DNA of 64,000 nt from the NCBI RefSeq assembly GCF_000699445.3, contig NC_067196.1, forward strand, positions 44,235,806 through 44,299,805, read 5' to 3'. This document shows, in pieces, positions 38,293-49,047 of this stretch; within the stretch, counting starts at the first letter, position 1; every line of letters begins with the position of its first letter. Below the pieces are notes generated by a model. That model was not told the origin of the DNA. It made no database searches and saw only the letters and a list, made by a program, of their open reading frames with translations. This DNA comes from Schistosoma haematobium (lineage: Eukaryota > Platyhelminthes > Trematoda > Strigeidida > Schistosomatidae). The translations under genes and the position numbers were made by a program.

Positions 38293-39308
38293 AAAAACTC
38301 GTTATTCAACGCTCAAGGATTTCAATTTTATGTAATTCACCTATTTACAGAGTGATTATATCAATAATTATTATGTGGGGACCTAGCTTTCAATCAGCAA
38401 TGTTTCCTATTTGAGTGGCTTTATTTTCTAGTCTTAAGTTTGCTTACATTTATCGAAAGACATATGCAGGTTATACTATGAAATCTATACACACTACCTC
38501 ATTCTAAAATGTAATTTATATTTTCTTCGTTAATTTATATTCGTTTATCAAAATAATTATTTCCCAAGTGTTTTTGCCGTTTATTGACTTGTTTTCTTAC
38601 TTCTTGTTTGTATAGGCTGTAAAAGCGTTAATTATTACGGTGTCGATTGTGATTAGTGGCAGTAAATTTCACATAGATGAATTATGGATGTGAAGGTCAT
38701 TGTTTTCGGTGGCCAATCGTATAAAGTTGTACTTTATTTAAGTGTCACTGCCGATTTGTCCTAAATGTATATTATGGCTTTTAGCCAATAATAGAACGAA
38801 TGATAAATGCCTCAACTTTCTATATGAAGAAATATAAGAATTTTCATCAAACCTTAGAAACATCTATATAAGATGAAAAGCATAAATTATTCATTACTCA
38901 CACTTCAGCACATGATATTAATCTATTAACTGTTGTTGATGCAGTTAAATCATGTTAGAAGTGAGATAGGTATCACCAATCGCATTGTGTGATAGTCGAG
39001 AGACAAAGCAGAGAAACGATTAAAGCTGAAAGGCATAACCTAGTAAATATCAGATCAACAAATTCTGGTAACATACTGGAAAACATAAGCTTCATCCAGT
39101 GTCAGTGCAGACTACTGAACAGATTCAAAATGAAACCCAAAATTAGTTATTCAGTAATTCCTAGTTTTCACATGGTCCTCCTTAGAATATCGATCTATGT
39201 TGAAAGCTTAAATGAACAAAATCTCAACAAATATCACATGTTTTTTAAAATTTCTGTTCCATTTGTTTGTACAACAGTCTACCGTATCATGACAGTAATA
39301 TTTAATTA
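38293..39308. other. AT-rich intergenic DNA, nothing recognised
   Basis: A 106-codon plus-strand frame (38989-39309) shows no domain, biased composition or repeat structure that would support it. Confidence 0.45.
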
Positions 39309-39510
39309 GGATGGGGGTTTGTGGAGATTGTAGTAATTTTAATAGTTGAATTCATGAGTCGATTTAAGCTAGACCACCATTGAAAACCTGGAAGCACTGG
39401 ATGGCTCACTGTTGAGTAGTCCCATACCAGAATGAAACGGCTGTCTAGTGCTTCCAGGTTTTCAGTGGTGATCTAGCTTAAATCGACTCATGAATTCAAC
39501 TATTAAAATA
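39309..39510. mobile_element. Hammerhead SINE fold-back pair
   Basis: 39309-39402 is the 3' part of the unit in minus orientation (GGTTTGTGGAGATTG to CTGGAAGCACTGGA). 39403-39510 is the same region in plus orientation, including a dead ribozyme (TTGAGTA...TGAAACGGCTGTC). The two arms can pair over most of their length. Confidence 0.8.
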
Positions 39511-39689
39511 ATATTTTAATCAGACAAATTAATTAATCACTTACAGAAATGCTTATTTAATAAAATTACTTAAGTTTCATTTAATTTGATTGAAAATATA
39601 CATACCAAGAAGTTATACAACATAACATGTTGGTATTCTCAGAAATTTCTCCACTGAATTTTGTTTGAATCAATTTTTTTGTAAGAAAC

Positions 39690-40200
39690 GTTTTACCCCA
39701 AATGTTCTGATGAGGCCGAGGGTGGGGAGAGTCAGCTCTCCCCCTCGAAATGCCCTCACTTGACCACGCATATACAGCCACTGCCAGGGAAGTCCTACTC
39801 ACTGCCTTCTCGCGGAGGGGGTGTTATTTACGAAATTAAGAGGATGAAAAGCGAATGTCTGGCGCTTTAACCAGGTTGGTGGACATAGAGAATCCATCTA
39901 GGGGAGTTGGAAAACCCTGATTAAAAACCAATGATGCAGATGGGCTTCAGTATCCTGGGGGAATAAATGGCGTATGAACCAATTACTGGTCACTCGCTAC
40001 CATGGAACTTCATCTCTTGACGTTGTTCCACTGCCTTGTGTATCAGACCTTTAGGTTGAAGGCTCCAGGTGTGGCTCACTAAGAGAACCACCTGCTTCGT
40101 TCTAGGCGCCCGGGCAGTATTACAGCCCACACGCAAAGCAAGTGACGTGTGTGACTCATATGTATTCGGTGCCCTCTTGTATAAATATTTATGTATTCAA
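39690..40200 (+). mobile_element. GC-rich structured repeat with a LINE-like 3' tail
   Basis: A block of about 500 bp, markedly richer in GC than its flanks. It begins near a stable hairpin (GGGGAGAG TCAG CTCTCCCC, 39724-39743) and ends in a tail (GGTGCCCTCTTGTA, AATATTTATGTATTCAAA) that matches, in the same order, the 3' terminus of the RTE LINE at 58150-59035. No long open frame. It is best read as a non-autonomous or internally deleted element using an RTE-type 3' end. Confidence 0.6.
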
Positions 40201-42412
40201 ACAAATGGAAAATGATGGCAAGGGAAAGATTGTATAATATTCTCAAAACAATTCAAATTTTAATTATTATAAATAATCAACTAATGGCCAAAATGTCAAA
40301 ATGATATGGTGTAGCAAAATGTCATTTTATCTTAGGAATTATATTCGATTTATTTTTCATTGATCGAATTAAATTGTAACTTAGTGGATAAACAGTTAAG
40401 TTATTTTATAGTTAATTCAGACATCTAAATGTTACTGTAATATTATTTAAAGTGTATATTTGCGTACGTGTCTTTCTGTTCTTTACTTTATGTCAAATAA
40501 CAATTGTTATTAACCTGGCGATTAATATTCTGGAGTGAATTCCAAACAAAATTTAGTCTGTATCATATTGGGTTTTGTGCATCTTTGAATCACACTTATA
40601 GAATAATAAATGTTGAGTCAAAGTAAAACAGCTGTTTGTCGGTTATTTAACAGAGTCTAGTTAACTGTCATTAATGAAAGTAGTCGAAGGTAGAACTGTT
40701 TCATGGATTTACTAGAATTGAAAAATATATTAAGCTATGTATCCTGAGTCACTAGATGTATTGTTAATGTCAACTATAGGAAAGGATTCGAAATAAAACC
40801 CAACAGTTATTCCAAAAGTACATGATTGCCAACTACATTTAAACTAATATTAAATTAAATGATTATGTTTATTCATTTATTACTGTTCAATTAACAAACT
40901 GATGAATCATTCGAAAGAAAAGGTACACTGAAAAACTGTTCTAACCTTTACTTTGATGTTGTTCAGTAGTTTGAACCTACCAAAACCTATCACCTGTTAA
41001 AGTTAACAGCGCTCAGGTCATACAGAAAATGAAAATGTCTCCTTTTTGATCTTCTTTCCGATGTACCCTGACTAGCCTTGAATACATGAAAGAATGGATC
41101 TTAGTCCAGTATTCATCACGAGATCTTAAGGTATACAATTCAATCTCATAATAATTTCCTACTGGTAAACAATTTCCAGATAAGACGAAAGAACTTTGTA
41201 TTTGTATCCTTTTCTAATGAATTTTCTAACTGATATATAAAATAATAAATAATACTATCATATCTGTTACAATCTAGTAGTTAAATCACCTTGGTACATT
41301 ATGAGAGGTTATATGAATAGTCATAGATAACACCCTATTCATGAATAAATGCTAAAACAAGGAAACAAAGATATCAGTAAAAATTAGTTCATTTTTATTT
41401 CCAATCCTATACAGTTATTACATATTAACTAAAATGAAGACAATGTTTGTAATATAAAATCAATAAATAGTAAACATATTAGTAATAATAATAATATTAC
41501 TTCAAATATGGGAAATAAACAATCAACCAAAGTATTGTTAAATGAAGTGGAATGTTGAATTGTAGATGAATTTTTCTATCTGCCAAATATAAATATGATT
41601 ATATAACTTTTTCTGTAATTTGTTGGAATCAAGTTATTCACCCATTAAATGAATCTAACTTTTAAATGTTGAATATACTGAAACAAAGATGTGTTTGTAG
41701 TCTTGAGACAAATTTCATTGCTAATTGACATCACCCAAAGGACTGATAAAACTAAAAAACTTTGGGCATTTCCTTAGTTCTCTCAGTTGTTCAGGTTTAA
41801 AAAGCTATAGAGAAGTGAATCCAGTAGATTTTGATCTCTCACCAAACAATACATTATTGACGTATTTCGTTAAAATCAAATGACAAATACCAAAATTAAG
41901 GGAGTAATTGAGAAGACCATAGACTACTGTTTTAATTCGTTATTCAAACAAAATTAATAAGTCTAATCAGGTTCAGCCTCAAATATACTCGAAACAGGCA
42001 GGTTGAACAACTGGTTAGTAAGTAACTGGACTAGACTAGATGTTTTTGAAGTCACTCAATAGTACATCTTAGACAAAAGTTACTTCATTCTGAGGACTAA
42101 TTAATACTATTTTTGAAACTTAGACGAAACTCAGATTATTTTATAAATCCAAATAGACATCATTTATTGTCACAATAAGCGAAATTATAGTTAAACTATT
42201 CTGGTAGTGGCAAATTGATTTTAAGAGTGATCCAATCAATAAATAGCAATCAAGACTGACTGTGCTCATTCTTAATGATTACCAATAATAGGTGTAAAAA
42301 TAAATAAGGTGATATGATGAGCATTCACGAATAAAATAATGAGAATATAAGACATAAGTAAGGGGGGAATGCAGTAATAATAATAATAATAATAATAGGA
42401 TAATCAAAATAA
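40201..42412. other. AT-rich intergenic DNA, nothing recognised
   Basis: No gene recognised. A short TAA/ATA triplet array lies at about 42377-42398. Confidence 0.5.
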
Positions 42413-43083
42413 TTAAGACCAAGGTAACGATAACGATAAGACGTACTTCTTTTGTACGCATAGTTCTGGTTTAAGCTCCTGGATGGTAGGAGCTTCGGCT
42501 ATTTTTAAGAGTTGGATACGAAGAAATCTGGATAGATTTGAACGAATCATATAAACAACCTTAAAATCAAATTGAGGATCTGTAGAATGGTTACAGTCGA
42601 TTAGGTATTCAAGTATAGAACTCCTAACTGCTTTCCTTTCACCATTATACAACCAAGCTGGGATATGTTCCCGTATCCGAGCTGAAAGCGAGCGCTGGCT
42701 ACGGCCAATGTACCTTGCTCCTTAAGAGCAGGTGAACTGGTAGATGCACATAGAGGCGACCAGACGCGGAAGCTTGTCTTTTATGGATACAGAGAATATG
42801 TTCCTACTAGTGAAGGTTATTCGCAGTTTAGCCGCGTCAAATGTTCTTCTAATCGTTGTTGTTAGACGATTTTTGATTACGTCAGATGTTCGATCACCTT
42901 TAAATTCCAGACTTATATAAAGGTTTTTCTTCGGGACGGAACAACTAGATTTCTCGTCGTAACTACTTCTATTCGTATTCTTTTCTATGAAACGTTCTGG
43001 ATAACCATTTTTCGTCAAGGTTTTCTTGAGGAATGCGAGTTCTTCGTTAATGCATTCCGTACTGCATATCTGGTGTATTTAAA
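42413..43083 (-). pseudogene. Penelope-like element: RT C-terminus plus GIY-YIG endonuclease, one internal stop
   Basis: About 223 collinear codons on the minus strand. The reverse-transcriptase tail and connector include LAFLKKTLTKNGYPERF and LRITFTSRN. Then come CIYQFTCS, a stop codon (TAA, 42724-42722), GARYIGRSQRSLSARIREHI, and the endonuclease C-terminus with LKPELCVQKKYV, ending at the stop 42415-42413. The single stop falls where the family's CXCG motif is expected; otherwise the frame is intact. Upstream sequence is lost at about 43083, so the element is 5'-truncated. Confidence 0.87.
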
Positions 43084-43811
43084 TTATTTGTTTTACTGCA
43101 TTTCCTAATCAATAAACTTTGTTAAGCACCTAATTATTGATTGCTTTACTTGTTACCTGGTAGTGACCAAATGATAACTCAATCTACAATGATACATTAG
43201 CAGCAATATAATTTCTAGAGTTCATCTCTATTTGAGTATCTGGTCAATAATATAAAGATATTATTAACTCAAATACCAAACATGATTATGGAAATAGTAA
43301 ATTTAATTTAATGATGAAACATTATGAATTTTAAGAAGAAATTTCATCATCTTCATAGAATGATTATAATTATTTGAAATTCAACCAACCATCTTCTTCT
43401 TAGCCTCGTGTTCAATAAACAATAAAGAAGATTTTAACAAATTTCAATCATATTTAATGTATAACATTTGATTGATTTATCTTTCAATCCATCATATTAA
43501 CCTTCTATATCATTATAATTCATAAGATTATAGTGTATTTAATTGAAGATTTAATGTATAATGTTGTGAATAATTGTTGGAATTCATTTCAGTTTAGTGT
43601 GATTATTTAAAAAAAAAATACATTAAAATATTAATCTAATATGAATCTACTATTAAGTAGTAAATGATGTCAACATAAACTAGGTATAATGTGTTAGTCC
43701 TTAAAAAAAGCATTTTATTGACGATTTAATTCGTTCACTGAAATTACAATTTGATTTCTTAACAATTTTCAGTAAATTTCTGAAAGTTCCATAATAAATT
43801 AATAATATTTA
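43084..43811. other. AT-rich intergenic DNA, nothing recognised
   Basis: No gene seen. Confidence 0.5.
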
Positions 43812-44282
43812 AATATCAGTATAGGGTTGTAGAGATTGTTGAGTTTCAATTGATATCATGAATGGACGAATGTTAGACCATCATTGAAAACCTGGGGGCA
43901 TTGGAGAGCCGTTTCATCCTATTATGGGACTCTCTAGTAGTGCGCACCCACAATCTTGCACGCAGGACTCGGACCCAGGGCTATCGACCTCGCACGCGAA
44001 CACTTAGACTCTAGAGCACTGAGTCAACATCCAGCGGTATTAATGTCTAACTTCAACCAATCCACGATATTGCGCGACCATCCACTATTGTTTTCAGTGA
44101 GTAACTGCCTCTACAACAGATATGGTTGGACTCCACTCGCCCGCGAGACCAAAGGTCCTGGGTTCGAATTTCGCGTGTGGGATCGCAGATGCTCACTTCT
44201 GAGGAGTGTCATACTAGGACGAAACGGCCGTCCAGTGCTTCCAGGTTATCAGTGGTGGTCTAATATTTATCCATTCATGGTA
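43812..44282. mobile_element. Hammerhead SINE with inverted 5' piece
   Basis: 43812-44136 is a near-complete unit in minus orientation. At about 44137 the orientation switches, and 44137-44282 repeats the tRNA-like arm (GGTCCTGGGTTCGAATTTCG), ribozyme and tail in plus orientation. Minus-strand ribozyme core: CTAGAGA (dead). Plus-strand core: CTGAGGA, GAAAC and GTC are kept but stem II has GTGT opposite GGAC (disrupted). Confidence 0.85.
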
Positions 44283-45677
44283 ACAATACTTAAATGTAAC
44301 GAACAGTTAGTTTATTTTGTGTAAAGATTGTTTGGTTTACAGTATTAGGAAGAGGTATGAAAAAGAGAAATATAAATCCTAAATGGCCATTATTTGGTAC
44401 ATTAATTCGTATACGTTCAAGTATATTTACCAACAACTTTGATTGTATCATTTGTACTCAGTTCTGATTGTAAAGTATCATTCGACTTGTTATTTATTGC
44501 TATATCTTTAATCAGTAAACTAAACTCCGTATCAAAAAAATATTACAGTTATGTAGCTATTGAAATTTACTAACTATGGTGTATCATGCTCTTTTACGTT
44601 ACTTTGGTAATCGCGTAATTCGATTCTAAATAATAGTTAGAGAAGAAGAGGTACTGGTAACCAATCATCTGACATTCTGACATTTTAATTGGGAGTTTGA
44701 TAGTGTGGGAGTTATTTTACTTAAAAAATATGGTAGAAATTATTAGTAGCGTCAAAATGAATCTGATTACTTTTAAAATCAAAGGAAAAAAGTGGTCATG
44801 AGAAAATCTTTTGGATTTCAAGATATTTTTTATCATGGATCAATATAAAGCCAAAAGTCAGTGGAAGTAATGAAGCATTCTATTCATTTCGGATTCAAAC
44901 ACCTCTAGATAATTCACCTGTGACCAGCTAAAATTTTCCATAATTTCACTGAGCAACTGTGATCGGTAGAGTCTCAGTCATGCTGAAATCAAGATATTTA
45001 CCTTATGACGATGTTATAACTATTGTACTATACTATGAAATGTTTACCACAAGATTTGAATGTCATAAATTGAAAATTTGCATAGGATCATCTGTATTTA
45101 CTAAAGAAAGAAACATTGACTTAATAACTCTGTGATTTTTATTTGTTCACCAGTTAATTATAATCAAAATTGATGGATATACAAAACAAAACAAAAACGC
45201 TTTTTAGAAGACTTTTCTTGGTCATTTATAAAATGCCTTTATTGTAAACAGTTAGTATATAATGTTTTAGAGAAAAAAACTATCAATGAAATGGATAAAG
45301 AATACATAGTTACCAAACATTTTTATGCATCACTATTATTATTGTTGTGTTTATTGACGTTGTCTATATTTTCCCATTATTTTAATTCAATTAATAACAA
45401 TAAGAATGGATGCTTAAAAGACAGAAAGAGAGATATACATTAGATAAGCCAACACACTTTATATGTTGATTTTCAATAAAAGTAGTAAAGATTTTAGTGG
45501 CAAAAATTTTATCGATGGTAGATAAAAACAAAAATATTGTCATTAATAACATTGGAAATTTTTGAATGCAACAATTGAAGTTGATGGCAAAAATAAAGAA
45601 CTTCATAATAGAAAAAGTGCACAGTTCCTTCAGTTCAATACATTCCACAATTAGAACTATATATAGTAATATTTATT
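44283..45677. other. AT-rich intergenic DNA, nothing recognised
   Basis: No gene recognised. Open frames at 45391-45648 (minus) are low-complexity Phe/Ile-rich translations. Confidence 0.45.
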
Positions 45678-45888
45678 ATCAGAATGGGGGTTTGTGGAGT
45701 TTGTATTAATTGAATAGTTGAAGCGTTCATGCACGAGATCGAGGGTCCTGGGTTCGAGCCCCACGTGTGGGATCGTGGGTGCACACTAATGAGGAGCCTT
45801 ATACTAGGTCGAAACGGTTATCCAGTGCTTCCAAGTTTTCGATGGTGGTCTAGCTTAGATCAACTAATGAATCTAAGTGTTAAAGTAA
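45678..45888. mobile_element. Hammerhead SINE with short inverted end
   Basis: 45678-45720 is the family's 3' terminus in minus orientation. 45721-45888 is the head (GGTCCTGGGTTCGAGCCCCA), ribozyme region and tail in plus orientation. The ribozyme is dead (ATGAGGA core, stem II lost). Confidence 0.8.
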
Positions 45889-46557
45889 TACTTATATTGA
45901 ATATATGGAAATACTAGATCAACGAAAACGAATGAGGAGACACTAATAGCGATTAAACGAATTACGTAACTAATTATAATCAGTAAACTGTACAAATTGA
46001 TAGTGTAATGACAGGTGTACTAGTAGTAATAAGAATAATAAAGGTTTAAATCAATATTTCATAAAAGGGAGTCAATAAAAGACTTTTAAATAATAAAATG
46101 TGATAATGATAAAATAAGACCAGGAAATAAACAGTTATCCTCTAGTATGAAATATATTATGGCTTCTGCATAAACATGTACAATATTAACAATGACGTAA
46201 ATTATCCATAAGTGTAAATTAAACAAAACATTCAGCTCATTCATCATAGACCCTTCTATTATATTTGTGTCAAGGCTTATTTATTTCTTATTCCTTGATA
46301 TGGAATATTTGCTATCTTAGTATATGTGATCATGATCAACTTTGAAACGCATGAAATAATCATTATCCTCTTAATCATTGACTCATCAATCGGTTAATTT
46401 TGATTAAAAATTAAAAAAAACTTATTAAGCAGGTCAACTTTATCTATATTTTTATGCTATAGACGAAACAGATTTGGTAAGCAAGGCTAAGTTATGAATG
46501 ATTCTTATGATGTACAATTCATCGTTTCAAGTATGTCAGTTTACACAAATATTGTTA
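45889..46557. other. AT-rich intergenic DNA, nothing recognised
   Basis: No gene seen. Confidence 0.5.
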
Positions 46558-46957
46558 TCAGAATGGGTTTTGTGGAGAGTTTTAGAAATTTCACAGGTTG
46601 AAATCATGAGTCATTTGAAGCTAGACCACCAATGAAAACCTGGAAGCACTGGACGGCCGTTTCGTCCTGGTATGGGACTCCTCAGCAGTGCGCATCCACG
46701 ATCCCGCACCACGTGGGGCTCGAACCCAGGACCTACTGGCTTCGCGCGCGAGCACTTAACCACTAGACCACTGAGCCGGCATCCAACGGTGTTAATGTCT
46801 AACTTCAACCAATCCACGAAGTTGCGCCATCGTACACCATTGTTTTCAGTGAGTTGTTATCCCACAACAGACCGGTTGAACTCCACTGGTGACGGCTTCT
46901 CACTAGAACTCCAGGAGTTTTTCCTGAAGTCAGTCACTAGTGAGCAGTTGATTATTA
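46558..46957 (-). mobile_element. Hammerhead SINE, full 400-bp unit, youngest-looking copy
   Basis: Complete unit in minus orientation. Order on the minus strand: upstream region (GCTCACTAGTGACTGAC onward), tRNA-like head with box A (TGGTCTAGTGGTTAAG) and box B (GGGTTCGAGCCCC), hammerhead (46691-46646), and 3' end (CCATTCTGATA). It shows the fewest departures from the family pattern in this window. Frames of 68 and 109 codons through it are repeat translations. Confidence 0.93.
46646..46691 (-). ncRNA. Intact type I hammerhead ribozyme
   Basis: Read on the minus strand: stem I GCACTG (46691-46686) pairs perfectly with CAGTGC (46651-46646). The core is CTGAGGA, stem II is GTCC/GGAC and GAAA is present. 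Stem III is minimal (A-U and C-G closing GGCC). The cleavage triplet GTC lies directly before stem I's 3' strand (46654-46652). All universally conserved positions are met. Confidence 0.88.
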
Positions 46958-47207
46958 TCAGAATGGGTTTTGTGGAGAGTTTTAGAAATTTCACGGGTTG
47001 AAATCATGAGTCAATTGAAGCTAGACCACCATTGGTTAAGTGCTCGCGCGCGAAGCCAGTAGGTCCTGGGTTCGAGCCCCACGTGGTGCGGGATCGTGGA
47101 TGCGCACTGCTGAGGAGTCCCATACCAGGACGAAACGGCCGTCCAGTGCTTCCAGGTTTTCATTGGTGGTCTAGCCTCAACTGACTCATGATTTCAACCT
47201 GTGACAA
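46958..47207. mobile_element. Second SINE unit: tail in minus, inverted head-to-tail piece in plus
   Basis: 46958-47034 repeats the first unit's 3' end in the same orientation, exactly 400 bp on, making a tandem dimer. At 47035 the orientation flips: 47035-47207 contains box B, the ribozyme and most of the tail in plus orientation, differing from the minus copy at about two positions over 170 bp. Confidence 0.9.
47104..47149 (+). ncRNA. Intact type I hammerhead ribozyme
   Basis: Stem I GCACTG (47104-47109) with CAGTGC (47144-47149); CTGAGGA (47110-47116); stem II GTCC/GGAC; GAAA; GTC (47141-47143). Same sequence as the minus-strand ribozyme at 46691-46646. Confidence 0.88.
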
Positions 47208-48385
47208 ATATTATTATCATTAGTGGTTATAACAAAATAAAAGTACATTCATTTAGTGGGAAGGTTGAACTTTTTTAATTGGTATCTCAAATTTAATTTA
47301 TCTAATAAAATGTATAATTTTTATATTAGATTACCGCTACAGTCTCAATATTTACTTAAATAGTGTGAATTTAGTGAATCATATCAAACGTTGAACATTT
47401 ACTATGGTATTTTATAAATATGTGAATACAATGCAGATACTTAAATAACATTATGTGACAATAAATATCAAGGGAATAATAATCATTAACAGTCATGAAT
47501 AAAAATCAGAAACTTAGATACAATCATTTTAGAATTGTATTCAATGAAATTCATAAGAAACCATAAAGCTAAGTTGAACAGTATTCAACACAATGTAAAC
47601 ATTTTAAATGTTATTCAAAATTGAGTTAACTGAACAGTTCAAAATAAAAATTTTATCATCTGGTCAATGTAACTTAGTATGTTATAGAATTTAATGTGAC
47701 TAACTGTATAGCATTCAAATAATATAAAGAAAATAAATGAGAATTTAATCAAAATGTTATCGGTTGACGTATCTGATTTAGGAAATGTACAGTAAATTGA
47801 TCGGTTTGTTTCCTAATGGCATAATAGTGTATCAACTATTGTAAAGTGTATAGTTGTTATTCAACCAATTTGATTTGACAGAGAGTGTTTAACAAATAAG
47901 ATTCCTTACGGCTTAAAACCTAATAAGTTAATGTTAGTAGAGTTGTGAAGTTATTCTGTCATCGTATATGCTATTTATTAATGGTGAACTGAAGTTACAC
48001 GTCAATAAGATGACCTTAACAAACCACCCGTAAATTTTATGTTGAAAGTTGAGCGTAATGTTCAGAAATCATTTATAAATCAATGTAACGTCGTATCATT
48101 TTTCTGGCAACAACAATAATACCGGCTAGTAATGATAACTCGATTACTGTTGGGTTAGTAAACCTAATTCACTCAGATATATATATGAGCAGCAAATATT
48201 TTAACACTAAGCGGTAACCTGAATGTTGAAGAACCAACCGGGATCTAAAAGAATGTAAGCGTTTCCTGAGAGATTATCTTTTCCAGTTGGGAATAATAAA
48301 TTATGTAATAAATGCGAGTGAATAACAGCTGTTAATGAGTAGAATTAGTGCCCCATTTTGCTTTTCAACTAATCATTTCTATTTA
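47208..48385. other. AT-rich intergenic DNA, nothing recognised
   Basis: No gene recognised. Confidence 0.5.
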
Positions 48386-48515
48386 ACCGGAGACAATCAG
48401 AAAGGTATAATTTTTAAATATGCTTATACTACCCACAAGTCCAAGCCTAACCTTTGCGTACGAAAACATTATGTTCAGTCCCCTACTCTTACATTGTCTT
48501 CATTCTTCTTCACTA
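48386..48515 (+). pseudogene. Decayed Penelope-like endonuclease C-terminus
   Basis: A plus-strand frame with HKSKPNLCVRKHYVQSPTL resembles the LKP(D/E)LC(I/V)QK C-terminal segment of the two better Penelope-like fragments at 36.4 and 42.4 kb. The YIG part is not recognisable. Confidence 0.5.
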
Positions 48516-49047
48516 ACACAATGCACCACTTTCGTCATTAGAATTCCTCGATTTTAATAACAACCGGACAGAGATTAATCTTAAATATGTCAAATTATCT
48601 GCTCAAGTACTAAAACACATTTATAAACTGTTGAAAATATAAACCTTTTAGTACCTTTTATCATTACTAGACGAACCATTAAACAGGCTCATTAAATCAC
48701 TTACAGTTTAATTTTTTCGACTAACGCTAACTACTTTCCATCCTCGCTCTGTTTGCAGACAGAACTCAGTAAATTGAATAAGAGCGATAAATAATATATT
48801 TTTGCAATTACAGATGTTACAATGGGGAACATTTATTCCGATGAGATTAAAAATCTAAATATCTGATTTTGAATAACCTGCATGCGTCTCTGGGACATAT
48901 TCGACGTACTGACTTCACAAAAACTATTAGTTAGCACTGATATAGAAGTTTATCATTTTAGATGGATGCCACTTTCTTTTACTGGTCTGTTGACACACAT
49001 TTCATAGTCCCTAGACTTGAGCATCTTCGTCTAAGTTGTTGTCTATG
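48516..49047. other. Intergenic, nothing recognised
   Basis: No gene or classifiable repeat. Confidence 0.45.

Noticed and set aside
38989..39309. 106-codon plus-strand open frame
   Set aside because: No domain or codon bias that distinguishes it from surrounding noncoding sequence.
39707..39750. CTGATGAGGCCGAG... hairpin ... CTCGAAA, resembling a hammerhead core with a long stem II
   Set aside because: Four unpaired bases (GGCC) separate CTGATGA from the first possible stem II pair, and no stem I or cleavage triplet can be placed. Only the hairpin is supported.
43956..44324. 122-codon plus-strand open frame
   Set aside because: Lies across the fold-back SINE; the peptide SLLRSVILGRNGRPVLPG is ribozyme-region translation.
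46611..47001. Open frames of 68 and 109 codons on opposite strands
   Set aside because: Both run through the hammerhead SINE and repeat the same peptides seen wherever that SINE occurs (for example LSSAHPRS, GRNGRPVLPGF).
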